From Anaerocolumna sp. (GTDB taxonomy: Bacteria; Bacillota; Clostridia; Lachnospirales; Lachnospiraceae), in the NCBI GenBank assembly GCA_029239975.1, contig JARBTX010000015.1, positions 1-59,990 of the forward strand: 59,990 nucleotides of DNA. The letters run 5' to 3'. Made by a program: the position numbers and the translations under genes. How positions within the stretch are numbered: the stretch's first letter is position 1; the number at the start of each line of letters is the position of its first letter. Under the pieces are notes generated by a model. It worked only from the letters and a program-made list of their open reading frames with translations, ran no database searches and was not told the origin of the DNA. Positions 8,708-18,212 of the stretch are shown here, piece after piece.

Positions 8708-8763
8708 AATTTTATTCCTCCAACTGTATTTAATTAAGTTATTTCATTATAATTAGGTTATAA

Positions 8764-8802
8764 ATAAAAAAAGCCCGAAAGATATAAAATATCTCCCAGG
8801 CT
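8764..8802 (-). terminator. Riboswitch terminator stem
   Basis: On the minus strand AGCCTGGGAGATAT pairs with ATATCTTTCGGGCT over 14 positions, including G-U pairs, with a three-base loop, followed by seven or more U residues. The left arm uses the last conserved block of the ykkC aptamer. Confidence 0.9.
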
Positions 8803-8885
8803 TTTGTCCTTCCGTGAACACAGATAAACTGCGCATTTTCTCTCGGACCAGACTAGTTGTTAAAACTACGGAACCCTAGAAAACT
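8764..8885 (-). promoter_or_regulatory. Guanidine-I riboswitch (ykkC class) with expression platform
   Basis: Read on the minus strand, the aptamer contains the ykkC consensus blocks in order: CTAGGGTTCCG, then CTGGTCCGAGAGAAAA, then ACGGAAGGACAAAAGCCTGG with GGGAGA. The final block overlaps a 14-bp stem (8772-8785 with 8789-8802) followed by a U tract, which is the terminator half of the switch. Ligand binding holds the 3' block in the aptamer and prevents the terminator. The downstream gene, 57 bases on, is the acetyltransferase at 8189-8707. ykkC subtype 1 senses guanidine; subtype 2 variants sense ppGpp, PRPP or nucleotides and differ at a few core bases, so the ligand call is strong but not certain. 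Confidence 0.92.
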
Positions 8886-9156
8886 TTAAATTATTAAGTT
8901 ATAACGTATAGAAATAATAGCAAAAGCTATTGGATTCGTCAATAGATATTTATCCATTCAAATTTTTAATGTATTTTTCAATAAAGGATGGGTAAATTTC
9001 AATTATACTTTTAGATATGCCCATATATTTGTTATTATAAGTGGCTAATTTAAAGACCATTTCACTAATATAAGAACATAAATTCTTTTTATCCTATGAT
9101 ATAATAATGAATCATTTAAATTAATTTAAGAAAGCTTAGAGTGGTAATAATGAAAT

Positions 9157-10341
9157 ATGAAAGAATCAAATAAAAATCATTTAGTCATCGAACTACCAAT
9201 AATTGGCGGAGTGTTATTAGCTTATACTGCAACCGTATTTTTTCAAAGTACGCATAATTGGAATGTAGAAGCGATAAGTGGATTTTCAATAGTTATTGTT
9301 TTACATATTGCACTTTATCTTTTTCGTGAGCTTATTTTTCACAATAAATTTAGTATATACTTTATAGTTCAAGGAGTAGTTATATTTCTTTTGTCAATTA
9401 TTATTAAAGAGAATTACCAAGCGGCTTACCTAGGATTAATTCCTTTAATTGTTACACAGAGTATACATTTATTTAAAGATAAGAGAAAAGCGATATATGC
9501 CACCATATATTATTATAATATCTACTGTATCACTGTTATTATTTATGATGGATTAAATAATCTTTTATATTCAATATCCTTATTGATGTTAATTACTTCT
9601 TCCATATTGGCTTATGGATATTTGTATGCCAGACAGGTGAGTGGGAATGAGAAGACCCAACAGCTATTGCTAGAATTGGAAACAGCATATGACAAATTGG
9701 AAGAGATGGCCAGAGAAAGTGAAAGACAGAAATTAGCTAGAGATATTCATGATACTTTATCACAAGGACTAGTAGGGGCTTTAATTAAATTAGAAGCATT
9801 AGAAATCAATCTTGAAAAAGGTAATATAGAAAAAAGTAAAGCGATTACGAAAAATTCTATTACACATGTAAGAGAAAATTTGAAAGAAGCAAGGGAGATT
9901 ATACGAGATTTAAGGGTACATCATGAAGAAATAAAGGACTTAAATATTGCCATTGAAAAAGAATTAGAACTTTTTAAAAGGGATACAAAATTAGAACTTG
10001 TTATGAACAGGTATGGCAGCCTAAACGTTTCAAGTGTAATGTATAAAAATATAACTTATATTGTACGTGAGATCCTTTCTAATATAAAGAAACACGCAAA
10101 AGCATCAAAGATAATCGTCAATAGTTCATTAGAGACTGATAACATATTTATACGAATTGAAGATAATGGAGTTGGATTTGATTATTTACATTTCTACCGA
10201 AGTTACGGACATTATGGAATTATCGGAATGAAAGAAAGAGCAAAAGCTATTCAGGGTAAATTAGAAATCGAAAGTAGTATAAAAAATGGAACCTGTATTA
10301 CTTTAATTATTCCCATCAATGAACCGTTCACAAGGAGTTGA
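9157..10341 (+). CDS. Sensor histidine kinase, LiaS/DegS (HisKA_3) family
   Basis: A 394-residue kinase. Residues about 10-155 are five or six hydrophobic membrane spans with little outside sequence, as in intramembrane-sensing kinases. A short coiled coil follows. The HisKA_3 dimerisation box ARDIHDTLSQGLVGALIK places the phospho-acceptor at His198. The HATPase domain (about 285-390) has the N box KNITYIVREILSNIKKHAKASK, G1 IEDNGVGFD and G2 GHYGIIGMKERA. It precedes its response regulator with only two bases between stop and next ATG. The signal is unknown; the ligand could be a cell-envelope stress agent as in LiaSR/VraSR systems. The ribosome binding site is weak. Confidence 0.9.
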   Translation: MKESNKNHLVIELPIIGGVLLAYTATVFFQSTHNWNVEAISGFSIVIVLHIALYLFRELIFHNKFSIYFIVQGVVIFLLSIIIKENYQAAYLGLIPLIVTQSIHLFKDKRKAIYATIYYYNIYCITVIIYDGLNNLLYSISLLMLITSSILAYGYLYARQVSGNEKTQQLLLELETAYDKLEEMARESERQKLARDIHDTLSQGLVGALIKLEALEINLEKGNIEKSKAITKNSITHVRENLKEAREIIRDLRVHHEEIKDLNIAIEKELELFKRDTKLELVMNRYGSLNVSSVMYKNITYIVREILSNIKKHAKASKIIVNSSLETDNIFIRIEDNGVGFDYLHFYRSYGHYGIIGMKERAKAIQGKLEIESSIKNGTCITLIIPINEPFTRS

Positions 10342-10343
10342 TT

Positions 10344-11000
10344 ATGGAACAAATAAAAATACTTATTGTTGATGACCATCCGATTGTAAGAGAAGGACTT
10401 AAGTTGATATTTGAGACAACAGAAAAGTTTGAAATAACTGGTGAGGCGTCTAATGGAAAAGATGCCCTTACGTTAATAAAGAATTATCAGTACGACGTAA
10501 TATTATTGGATATTTTTATGCCTATCATGGATGGTATAGAATTTTTGCAGGAAAAAGAAAGATTAAAGGATATTACCCGTGTTGTAGTCCTAACAACTTC
10601 AGATGATAGTAGGATAATCAACAAAGCAATGAATTACGGTGTAAAGAGCTTTATGTTAAAAGACTCCACAAGTAAAGAAATGTTTAAAACCATACTTGCA
10701 GCCATGCAAGATGAAAGGTATCTATCTCCTGAAGTTGAGGCAATTCTTTTAGAAGGAATTGCAATGGAAAATGGTAAAGATGATATAATAGGACCAATTT
10801 TAACAGAAAGAGAAATGGTAGTCTTAAGAAGTATAGTAAGGGGAGCTGCTAGTAAAGAAATTGCTATGGATATGGGCATTACTGAAAGAACAGTTAAAGC
10901 ACATTTAACCAATATTTATAGAAAACTTGATGTGAATTCCAGATCAGAAGCAGTGGCTTTGGCTATTGTTAAAAAGATTGTGATAGTTCCTGAAATATAA
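10344..11000 (+). CDS. NarL/LuxR-family response regulator
   Basis: A 218-residue regulator. The receiver domain (1-118) has acidic pocket VDDH (Asp10, Asp11), phospho-acceptor Asp56 in VILLDIFMP, Thr in VVLTTSD and Lys in FMLKD. The LuxR-type helix-turn-helix is at about 150-212 (LTEREMVVLRSIVRGAASKEIA, TERTVKAHLTNIYRKLDV, SRSEAVALA). The ATG at 10344 is preferred because AAGGAG ends seven bases ahead; a TTG at 10338 would be too close. It is the partner of the kinase just upstream. No target operator could be seen. Confidence 0.93.
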   Translation: MEQIKILIVDDHPIVREGLKLIFETTEKFEITGEASNGKDALTLIKNYQYDVILLDIFMPIMDGIEFLQEKERLKDITRVVVLTTSDDSRIINKAMNYGVKSFMLKDSTSKEMFKTILAAMQDERYLSPEVEAILLEGIAMENGKDDIIGPILTEREMVVLRSIVRGAASKEIAMDMGITERTVKAHLTNIYRKLDVNSRSEAVALAIVKKIVIVPEI

Positions 11001-11097
11001 ATGTTCCCAAAGGTACAATAGAAATGTCTCCAATATTTTTTTTATAATAATTAAGTAAAATAAAACAAGAGATTATTATAAATAAAAGGAGAAAATT

Positions 11098-11892
11098 ATG
11101 AAAGTAAAAAACAAGGTAATTGTTGTTACAGGTGGAGGAAGCGGTGTTGGCAGAGAATTAGTTCTTAACTTATTAAATAAAGGTGCAACCGTAGCTGCTG
11201 TTGATATAAATGAAAAAGCGTTAAATGAAACCTATGCACTATCTGGTAAAAGTAAACGAATGACTTTACATATTGCTAATATTGCGGATGATGAAGTAGT
11301 AAAAAAATTAGTGGAATCTATTGTCTTATGCCATGGGCACATTGACGGATTAATCAATAATGCAGGTATTATTCAACCTTTTATTAACGTAGACGATTTA
11401 GATATGGAAAAAATAAACCGAGTTATGAATGTGAATTTTTACGGAACTTTATATATGTCAAAAGCTTTTTTACCAGAGTTAAAGAAAAGACCAGAAGCAC
11501 ATATAACAAATGTATCAAGTATGGGAGGTTTTTTTCCTGTACCGGGGCAAAGTATATATGGGGCTTCGAAAGCAGCAGTGAAATTATTAACAGAAGGGTT
11601 ATATGCAGAACTGATGGATACTAACGTTGGAGTATCGGTTGTTATTCCAGGTGGTATCGCCACGGATATCATGAAAAATTCTGATCCTGATATAAAAACC
11701 AGTGATGTAGATGCAAAAGGAATGAGTCTTTTATTAACTCCAAAAAGGGCAGCTGATTTAATAATTTCAAGTATGGAAAAGAATAAATTTAGAATGTTCC
11801 TTGGTAAGGATGCAAACCTGATGAACATTATGTATAAATTTTCTCCGAAGCTAGCAATAAAGTTAATGCGCAAATTCTTAAAAGTAAATTAA
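11098..11892 (+). CDS. Short-chain dehydrogenase/reductase
   Basis: A 264-residue classical SDR. The NAD(P) site is VTGGGSGVGREL (TGxxxGxG), followed by an acidic residue in AAVDINEKAL that favours NAD. NNAG is at about 86-89, the catalytic Ser is in NVSSMGG and the Tyr/Lys pair in YGASK. The C-terminal extension LMNIMYKFSPKLAIKLMRKFLK is found in SDRs acting on hydrophobic alcohols or ketones. AAAAGGAG lies ahead of the ATG. It is followed by a second SDR gene with a gap of about 120 bases; the two may act on a common substrate, which is unknown. Confidence 0.88.
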   Translation: MKVKNKVIVVTGGGSGVGRELVLNLLNKGATVAAVDINEKALNETYALSGKSKRMTLHIANIADDEVVKKLVESIVLCHGHIDGLINNAGIIQPFINVDDLDMEKINRVMNVNFYGTLYMSKAFLPELKKRPEAHITNVSSMGGFFPVPGQSIYGASKAAVKLLTEGLYAELMDTNVGVSVVIPGGIATDIMKNSDPDIKTSDVDAKGMSLLLTPKRAADLIISSMEKNKFRMFLGKDANLMNIMYKFSPKLAIKLMRKFLKVN

Positions 11893-11971
11893 TAAATTGT
11901 TGTTTAAAAGGGATTAGAGTAAAACTCATTTTTATTTTTTATAATGTTAATATATTCAATTTGCAAATATA

Positions 11972-12012
11972 GTGTTGACGCTGAGTTTTCAGTTTTTAGT
12001 GGAATGGAGATT
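11972..12012 (+). repeat. Possible degenerate relative of the leader element seen at 46177 and 59135
   Basis: GTGTTGACGCT (11972-11982) and AGTTTTTAG (11991-11999), followed by ATGGAG and an ATG start, match in order the blocks GTGCTGACGC(C/T), GGTTTTTAG and ATGGAGG of the two leader copies. The flanking hairpin and the pseudoknot pairing are not kept, and two bases are missing between the blocks. Confidence 0.35.
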
Positions 12013-12015
12013 AAT

Positions 12016-12846
12016 ATGAAAGACATATGTATAATTACAGGTGGTGGAAGTGGAATGGGTTTGGCAACGGCTAAGTTAATGGGTATTGATCATTATATAA
12101 TTATATCAGGTAGAACAGTTTCCAAACTAGAAGGTGCCATTAAAGAGTTAATAGAATTAGGAATTGAAGCGGAAGCATTTCCTTGCGATGTATCAAATCA
12201 TCAATCGGTTGAAGAATTGGCAGAACATGCAGCAAAGTTAGGTACTATAAAAACAGTTATACACGCAGCAGGGATGTCGCCAAATATGGGAGATGCTGAT
12301 ATTATTATGAAAGTAAATGCACTTGGAACTATCAATGTAAACGATGTTTTTTATAAATATATGAGTAAAGGTTCCTGTATTATAGATGTGTCGTCTATGT
12401 CGGGATATCTTATTCCAAATATAATTATGCCGAGTGGAAAATATAGATTATCTAGAGTTGATCATAATAAATTTATAAATAGTATGATGAAAAGAGTTAA
12501 TCTATTCCCTAAGAAAAATCGCTCAGGTATTGCATATGGAATATCTAAAAACTTTGTAATCTGGTATGCAAAAACAGATGCAGAAAAATTCGGGAATAAG
12601 GGAATACGAGTAGTATCTGTTTCGCCTGGTTTATTTGAAACTCCAATGGGAGAAGTTGAAAGAGATATTAGTAAGGATTTTATAGATAAATGTGCGATAA
12701 AACGTTATGGAAGAGTAGAAGAAATTGCTCATTTATTCAGATTTATAGCAGATGAGAAACTAGGATATTTAACCGGAGTAGATATATTATGTGATGGCGG
12801 TTGTATTGCTTCTTGTGTTAATGGAAAGAGTATAAAACATGTATAA
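12016..12846 (+). CDS. Short-chain dehydrogenase/reductase with central insertion
   Basis: A 276-residue SDR. The cofactor site is ITGGGSGMGLATAK, with SGRTV after strand 2 (Arg suggests NADP). HAAGMSP stands in place of NNAG, DVSSMSG holds the catalytic Ser and YGISK the Tyr/Lys pair. About 40 residues between Ser and Tyr (IPNIIMPSGKYRLSRVDHNK and following) are longer than in classical members and resemble the 3-alpha-hydroxysteroid dehydrogenase type, in which this loop shapes the active site. SPGLFETPMG and YLTGVDILCDGG close the fold. ATG at 12016 is chosen for its GGAATGGAG ribosome binding site; an upstream in-frame ATG at 11944 has none. Confidence 0.85.
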   Translation: MKDICIITGGGSGMGLATAKLMGIDHYIIISGRTVSKLEGAIKELIELGIEAEAFPCDVSNHQSVEELAEHAAKLGTIKTVIHAAGMSPNMGDADIIMKVNALGTINVNDVFYKYMSKGSCIIDVSSMSGYLIPNIIMPSGKYRLSRVDHNKFINSMMKRVNLFPKKNRSGIAYGISKNFVIWYAKTDAEKFGNKGIRVVSVSPGLFETPMGEVERDISKDFIDKCAIKRYGRVEEIAHLFRFIADEKLGYLTGVDILCDGGCIASCVNGKSIKHV

Positions 12847-12943
12847 TAAACTAACCTAATAGTTAAATATTGAACGCTTATTTATGTAATAATGATTATA
12901 ATTTAAATATTCAATATTTGATAAGGGTTAGGAGTAATTAGAT

Positions 12944-14413
12944 ATGAAAGTAAATAGTTTGCAGAATCACAAAGATAAAGTGAACAAAGTGCTATTGATT
13001 ATATTATGGATTTATTTATTCGTTAATATAGGTTATATAGTCTTAAGTGGGAATAATTATACTAAACTTGCGGTTATTCCATTAATGGTTATACTCGTTC
13101 TATCAAGTATTTTGTATTACTTGAAAAAAGGTGGTCAGTTACTTAGTTATCTCCTGCTGATTAGCATGTTGCTATTTTTAACAATTCAGGTTATGAATAT
13201 GCCATCAGGTTCAAAAACCTATATATTCTTTTATTTTATTTTGGTCTTATCATTAGCATCTATGTATTTCAATAATAAAATTTATTTAACAACCAGTATA
13301 CTCACAAGTACCATGCTAATGATACTTATGATACAGTATTGTGGTCCATTAGATTTAATGATGGTTTTATCATTTTTTCTTTTAGTTGCAATATGTTTAT
13401 TTTTTATTACCAAATGGAGTAGCAATTTAATTATTGAATCTATGAAAAAGGAAGCAAAAGCACAGAGTTTACTAGAAAACTTGCAAAGAACACTAGAAAT
13501 TATTAATACTAGCACTACTGACTTAAAAAATGATATTGCAAGTTCTTCTATTAATTTGCAAGCTATTTTTGATATGAGTAATGGAATATTAGTTACTGTT
13601 GAAGAAGTTGCAAAAGGAAACTCAGAGCAGGCTATTAGTATAGGTGGTATGAGTCAATTAATTACTGAAGGTACTACTATGTTAGATAAGACAAGTGTTA
13701 TTACAAATGAAATATCTAAAGTTTCTATCGATGCTACTAGTATTGTTGTAGAAGGAGAAGATAAGATATCCATAATGACAGAACAGATGTTAAAGATAAA
13801 TAATGCAATAGAGGAGTCTTTAAATACTGTTTCTGAGTTAGATGCAAGTATGAATGAGGTGAATGTTTTTCTTGAAGGTATTACAAAAATAGCTACTCAA
13901 ACAAATTTACTAGCATTAAATGCGGCTATTGAAGCTGCTAGGGCAGGTGATCAAGGAAGAGGTTTTGCTGTTGTAGCCGATGAAGTAAAGAAGTTAGCAA
14001 ATCAAAGTTCAGAAATAGTACAGTCTATTAATTCAATTATTATAAATATTCAAGAGAAAACTAAAATGGCTTTATTAGAGGTTCAAAATGGTGATAGAGC
14101 AGCTCAATATGGTAAAGTAATAGTTGATGATGTTAGTGAAAGTTTTAGAAATATTAAATCTGCTTTTTATCAAATCGATAATAGTATTATGGAAGAATTA
14201 AAAATGTTTGAACTAACTACTAGCATTTTTAAAGATATTAGTGCAGCGTCAGAAAATATATCTGTTATTTCAGAAGAACATTCTGCTTTTAGTGAAGAAA
14301 TGTCAGCAACAATTATGAAACAAGACGAAAAAATCAAAGATGTATTTGAATTAATTGAAAATATATATCATGCAAGTAAAGAACTAGATAAAGTAGCAAA
14401 AATTGAAATATAA
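12944..14413 (+). CDS. Methyl-accepting chemotaxis protein with multi-span N-terminus
   Basis: A 489-residue chemoreceptor. Residues about 15-165 contain six hydrophobic spans with very short loops and no extracytoplasmic ligand domain, so sensing would take place in or at the membrane. No HAMP motif is evident. The cytoplasmic coiled-coil hairpin has the highly conserved tip [40 protein letters not shown] at about 310-350. It should control a CheA kinase encoded elsewhere; no chemotaxis or flagellar genes are in the window. GGGTTAGGAG precedes the ATG. It stands just ahead of the rhamnosidase gene, with a 70-base gap. Confidence 0.9.
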   Translation: MKVNSLQNHKDKVNKVLLIILWIYLFVNIGYIVLSGNNYTKLAVIPLMVILVLSSILYYLKKGGQLLSYLLLISMLLFLTIQVMNMPSGSKTYIFFYFILVLSLASMYFNNKIYLTTSILTSTMLMILMIQYCGPLDLMMVLSFFLLVAICLFFITKWSSNLIIESMKKEAKAQSLLENLQRTLEIINTSTTDLKNDIASSSINLQAIFDMSNGILVTVEEVAKGNSEQAISIGGMSQLITEGTTMLDKTSVITNEISKVSIDATSIVVEGEDKISIMTEQMLKINNAIEESLNTVSELDASMNEVNVFLEGITKIATQTNLLALNAAIEAARAGDQGRGFAVVADEVKKLANQSSEIVQSINSIIINIQEKTKMALLEVQNGDRAAQYGKVIVDDVSESFRNIKSAFYQIDNSIMEELKMFELTTSIFKDISAASENISVISEEHSAFSEEMSATIMKQDEKIKDVFELIENIYHASKELDKVAKIEI

Positions 14414-14484
14414 AAAGAAATTGGTTAATTCACTAATCAATAAAGAAGAAACAACTAATACAACACTTAAAAGAGGGTAAGAAG

Positions 14485-16680
14485 ATGGATGAACTAAGAG
14501 AATATTTTATAACGTCACAAAGCGAGTATAAAGAAGGTGCTGTGGCAGTATTTAGACAGAAGTTTAGAGCCAATGAGATAAAAAGTGCAATGCTTACTAT
14601 AACAGCGCTAGGAATGTATGAGGTTGAACTAAATGGAGTAAAAATAGGGAAACAGATGTATGCGCCAGGTTATACCTATTACCCTAGAAGGCTCCTCTTT
14701 CAAGAACATGATATTACATCCATGTTAACACTAGAAGAGAATGAGATGAAGATATTTTTAGGACAAGGTTGGTATTGTGGTCGATTTTTATGTGAAAACA
14801 AGACACAAATATACGGAGAAAAACCAGGAGTTTCTTGGATATTGAAACTTACATATCAAGATGGAAGTATCGATAAATTATATTCAGATTTAAATGTAGA
14901 AGAACTAGAATCACCTTATGACTATGCAGGAGAGTATGATGGAGAGATTTATCATGCTGGAAAAAAAGATCAATTAGTAGGATATGCCGTTAAATACACA
15001 GAGAAAGTGCCTGATTTACTAGAAAAGACTCTTGTGGAAGTACGTGTACAAGAAGAGATGCCTGTAAAGGCTGTTACAGTTTCTAATGGAAATACAATCT
15101 TAGATTTTGGACAAAATTTTGCTGGAATTGTTGAGATTGATCCAAAGTATATTTCAGAAGGTACAATTACATTAAGGCATGGTGAAATATTAAATCAAGA
15201 TGGTAGCTTGTATACAAATAATTTACGTAAAGCAAAAGCAACAATTGTGTACCATTCAGGAAATGAAAATAGAAAATATAGACCTAGATTTACCTATATG
15301 GGTTTTCGATATATGGAAATTAGTGGTGTAGATTACATGGATGGAATGATTACTGCATATGCAGTATATTCCCATATGAGGAGAACAGGATATTTTGAAT
15401 GTGAAAATTCCTTGGTGCAAAAATTGTACGAGAATCAAGTGTGGGGCCAGAAATCTAACTATGTTGAAGTTCCAACGGATTGTCCTCAGCGAGATGAACG
15501 CATGGGTTATACAGGTGATGGCCACGTTTTTGCTTTGACTGGTTCATATAATTATGACACCAATGATTTTTGGAAAAACTTTATGGTGGATTTACATCTT
15601 GGTCAACTAGATAATACAGAAGGTTATGTAGGAGCTACAGTTCCAGCAACAGGTCCTGCAGGTATTGGATTTATAAGTATGTTAGGCTGGGGTAATGCAG
15701 TAACGATATTACCAGAGATTATGTATTGGCAATATGGAGATGAAGATGCACTTTTAAATCAATACAAAAGTATGAAACTTTTTGTGGAGGCAGAAATTCG
15801 TAAGATGGGCGATCAAAATTTATGGATTGGTCCATCTTTAGGTGACTGGCTTGCACCAGGAAAAGGAATCGAATGGCAGGCAGTGCATAATAATCCGATT
15901 TCTAATGCATTTATAGTTCATGATCTGGAGGTAATTACAGAAGTTGCAGAACGATTAGGAATGCAGGAAGATGTCCTTAGGTATAAGGAACAATTCCTAA
16001 AAACAAGAGATGCTTATATGAATATGTATATTAAAAATGATGGAGTAGTTGCAGATGATTATCAATCAGCTTATATTATGGCATTAAAGTTTGTTATACC
16101 AAAAGGAGAACTGCGTAATAAAGTATTGGTTAAATATGTTGAAAACGTCAAAAAGAACGGTATGGAGACAGGATTTTTTGCAACAGAACACTTTCTTCCA
16201 TTATTAATTGAAGCTGGAGAACAGTCACTTGCTTATGATTTGTTATTACAGGAAAATTGTCCTGGGTGGATGTATCAGATTTTAAGAGGAGCAACAACTA
16301 CTTGGGAGCGATGGGATGCACTTAGGCCAGATGGTACTGTAAATGAAGAGATAATAGCAACTTCTGGTGAAAACATGGTTTCTTTTAATCATTATGCTTT
16401 TGGTAGTGTGGGTGAGTTTTATTATCAATATATTCTTGGAATGAAACCATTGTTACCTGGGTATAAAAAATTACATTTTCAACCATTTCCAGATGAGCGT
16501 TTAGGAAGTGTTAGTGGAAGCTATTTATCAAGGCAAGGTGAAATTATATCGAAATGGTATTATAAAAAAGATAGATTATACATTTCTTTAACAACTCCAG
16601 TTGAAACTGATGTCATATTACCGGATGGTAGGAAGTTTAAGGTTACACCAGGAACATACGAATATACCATAAAGAAATAA
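14485..16680 (+). CDS. Glycoside hydrolase family 78 alpha-L-rhamnosidase
   Basis: A 731-residue enzyme without a signal peptide, so cytoplasmic. An N-terminal beta domain (GMYEVELNGVKIGKQMYAPGYT, GQGWYCGR) and a concanavalin-like domain (TILDFGQNFAGIVEI, LRHGEILNQDG) are followed by the (alpha/alpha)6 catalytic barrel and a C-terminal beta sandwich. The GH78 signature VPTDCPQRDERMGYTGD gives acidic residues Asp332, Asp337, Glu338 and Asp345, where the catalytic acid lies. SFNHYAFGSVGE and YHW-like blocks near 635-655 also fit. It removes terminal alpha-L-rhamnose from plant glycosides or pectin fragments. It is convergent with the AraC gene and likely part of the same glycoside-use locus. 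Confidence 0.93.
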   Translation: MDELREYFITSQSEYKEGAVAVFRQKFRANEIKSAMLTITALGMYEVELNGVKIGKQMYAPGYTYYPRRLLFQEHDITSMLTLEENEMKIFLGQGWYCGRFLCENKTQIYGEKPGVSWILKLTYQDGSIDKLYSDLNVEELESPYDYAGEYDGEIYHAGKKDQLVGYAVKYTEKVPDLLEKTLVEVRVQEEMPVKAVTVSNGNTILDFGQNFAGIVEIDPKYISEGTITLRHGEILNQDGSLYTNNLRKAKATIVYHSGNENRKYRPRFTYMGFRYMEISGVDYMDGMITAYAVYSHMRRTGYFECENSLVQKLYENQVWGQKSNYVEVPTDCPQRDERMGYTGDGHVFALTGSYNYDTNDFWKNFMVDLHLGQLDNTEGYVGATVPATGPAGIGFISMLGWGNAVTILPEIMYWQYGDEDALLNQYKSMKLFVEAEIRKMGDQNLWIGPSLGDWLAPGKGIEWQAVHNNPISNAFIVHDLEVITEVAERLGMQEDVLRYKEQFLKTRDAYMNMYIKNDGVVADDYQSAYIMALKFVIPKGELRNKVLVKYVENVKKNGMETGFFATEHFLPLLIEAGEQSLAYDLLLQENCPGWMYQILRGATTTWERWDALRPDGTVNEEIIATSGENMVSFNHYAFGSVGEFYYQYILGMKPLLPGYKKLHFQPFPDERLGSVSGSYLSRQGEIISKWYYKKDRLYISLTTPVETDVILPDGRKFKVTPGTYEYTIKK

Positions 16681-16688
16681 AGAAGAGA

Positions 16689-16754
16689 CTGTTGCAAAAT
16701 AGCTACAGAACTTACTAAATCATTCAAAGTAGTAAATAGAGTATTTTGCAACAG
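16689..16754. terminator. Bidirectional hairpin between rhamnosidase and AraC genes
   Basis: CTGTTGCAAAAT (16689-16700) pairs with ATTTTGCAACAG (16743-16754) around a 42-base interior. It lies between two convergent stop codons. The 20 bases from 16690 recur exactly at 28539, in another hairpin between convergent genes. Confidence 0.65.
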
Positions 16755-16761
16755 CCCTAAT

Positions 16762-17976
16762 TTATATTTTTAGATGTAAATTCCGATATTCACTAGGTGA
16801 AATACCAGTAATTTTCTGAAAGGTATCTGAAAAATAACTTCGTGAACTAAAGGATAGTTCTTCACTAATATCTTGAATCTTCATCGTAGTTGAGCTAAGT
16901 AATAATTTTGCCTGCCTAATTTTCTCCTGATTGATATAATCATTAATGCTCATTTTCATTTCTTGTTTAAATTTTCGTGAAAAGTAGTATTCCGTATATC
17001 CGGCACGGCTGGCTAGAGATGCGATAGAAAATTTCTCAGACATGTGAGTGGAGATATAATCACAGCAGCTTTGTACTGACTTAGAAATATCTATATCTAG
17101 TTTTGCTTGACGAACTCTTTGGACATAATCTTCTAGCATAGTGCGACAAAGAAGAGATAGTTCTGATATTGTGCCAGAGTCTTCACTTCTTTGAGTATAA
17201 TAATCACACAATGTATATGAAATCGTAGGGGATAATCCCCCTTCAATTGCTGTTCTAGAACACAGTGTCAATAATACGAGAAGGTTATTCTTTGCTTGAC
17301 GTAAGGAATCTCCCACATCAAATTTTACGCCACTACTTAGGGAAATTGACTTTTCAAGAGCATCTTTATAATCAGGATTACCTTCCCTTAACATATTAAG
17401 AAATGCTTGTTCAGCTACCCAGATTCCACGATGCTCGTTAGATATACCCTGAAGGTCTTCATGAATCTCGTTCTCTTCATAATGGGATGTATATTGGAGA
17501 TTTTGAGAAGATATTTTTTCACCAGTAATACAGTAATGCAGCATAATTGCATATTGGAACAACAGATTGGTGGGAAGGATAGGAATGGAATCCAATCGCT
17601 TTAACACAGCAAGTTTAGCTGTAACTGAAAAATTACGTTGATCTAATTTATGCTTTAACTGTTGATAGGAATTTCTTCCAGAAAATGCTGGTCCAATAAT
17701 GTGAATCTTCTGCAATTTATCTTCTTCCCATTCAAAATCTGCAATCCAAAGTAAATTTAAAAAACTATCTAGAATAAAAGGGTAATGTCCATTTTGTGCA
17801 TAAGTTAAGAGTGGCTCAGCTTGATTAATTAGGAAAATACTATCACTATCAATTAGTTCGCGTGGACAATTACTATGCAATAATTCGAAATCAGGAGAAT
17901 AACTCCAAAAATAGAGATTATGATTACATCCAATTAATTCTTGAAATAATAAAAGATTTTCTTTTATATTTTTCAT
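16762..17976 (-). CDS. AraC-family transcriptional regulator
   Basis: A 404-residue regulator. The C-terminal 105 residues hold the two AraC helix-turn-helices (FSIASLASRAGYTEYYFSRKFK and IQDISEELSFSSRSYFSDTFQK followed by GISPSEYR). The N-terminal 290 residues resemble the PocR/YSIRK-type sensor region of Lachnospiraceae AraC proteins (FSGRNSYQQLKHKL, LNMLREGNPDYKDALEKS, and the QAKNNLLVLLTLCSRTAIEGGL helix). Its start codon overlaps the stop of the small gene at 17973-18212 as ATGA, so translation is probably coupled. It is divergent from the GPH symporter operon and most likely activates it from the direct repeats at 18344-18376. Confidence 0.9.
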   Translation of the reverse strand: MKNIKENLLLFQELIGCNHNLYFWSYSPDFELLHSNCPRELIDSDSIFLINQAEPLLTYAQNGHYPFILDSFLNLLWIADFEWEEDKLQKIHIIGPAFSGRNSYQQLKHKLDQRNFSVTAKLAVLKRLDSIPILPTNLLFQYAIMLHYCITGEKISSQNLQYTSHYEENEIHEDLQGISNEHRGIWVAEQAFLNMLREGNPDYKDALEKSISLSSGVKFDVGDSLRQAKNNLLVLLTLCSRTAIEGGLSPTISYTLCDYYTQRSEDSGTISELSLLCRTMLEDYVQRVRQAKLDIDISKSVQSCCDYISTHMSEKFSIASLASRAGYTEYYFSRKFKQEMKMSINDYINQEKIRQAKLLLSSTTMKIQDISEELSFSSRSYFSDTFQKITGISPSEYRNLHLKI

Positions 17977-18212
17977 TGTTCATCCTCGACTAAGTATTCT
18001 GAGAGTATGTGATAATCATCAACATTTTTACAACGTACGATTCCAGTCTTCCAATAGTGGGGTTGTTTTGCAATGGAGCAGAAGACATATTGACTTAGGG
18101 CAGAAGTAAGGTTTAATATATCTCCTTCTAATGTTTCGTAAAAAACATCATTTTCACATTTTTTTACTTGTAGCAAGAATTGGGTAATATCAATGTCAGT
18201 TTTTAAATGCAT
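17973..18212 (-). CDS. Small protein coupled to AraC regulator, possibly HPr-like fold
   Basis: A 79-residue protein with no certain family. Its length, and the order of a short helix (ITQFLLQVKKCENDVFYET), strands, a second helix (LNLTSALSQYVF) and a final helix (VDDYHILSEYLVED), fit a degenerate HPr-like fold. The phosphorylatable His and Ser of true HPr are absent. The start has AAAGGAGG ahead of ATG. The stop overlaps the AraC start (ATGA). A divergent HPr-like partner could link sugar status to the regulator, but this is inference from pattern only. Confidence 0.55.
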   Translation of the reverse strand: MHLKTDIDITQFLLQVKKCENDVFYETLEGDILNLTSALSQYVFCSIAKQPHYWKTGIVRCKNVDDYHILSEYLVEDEQ

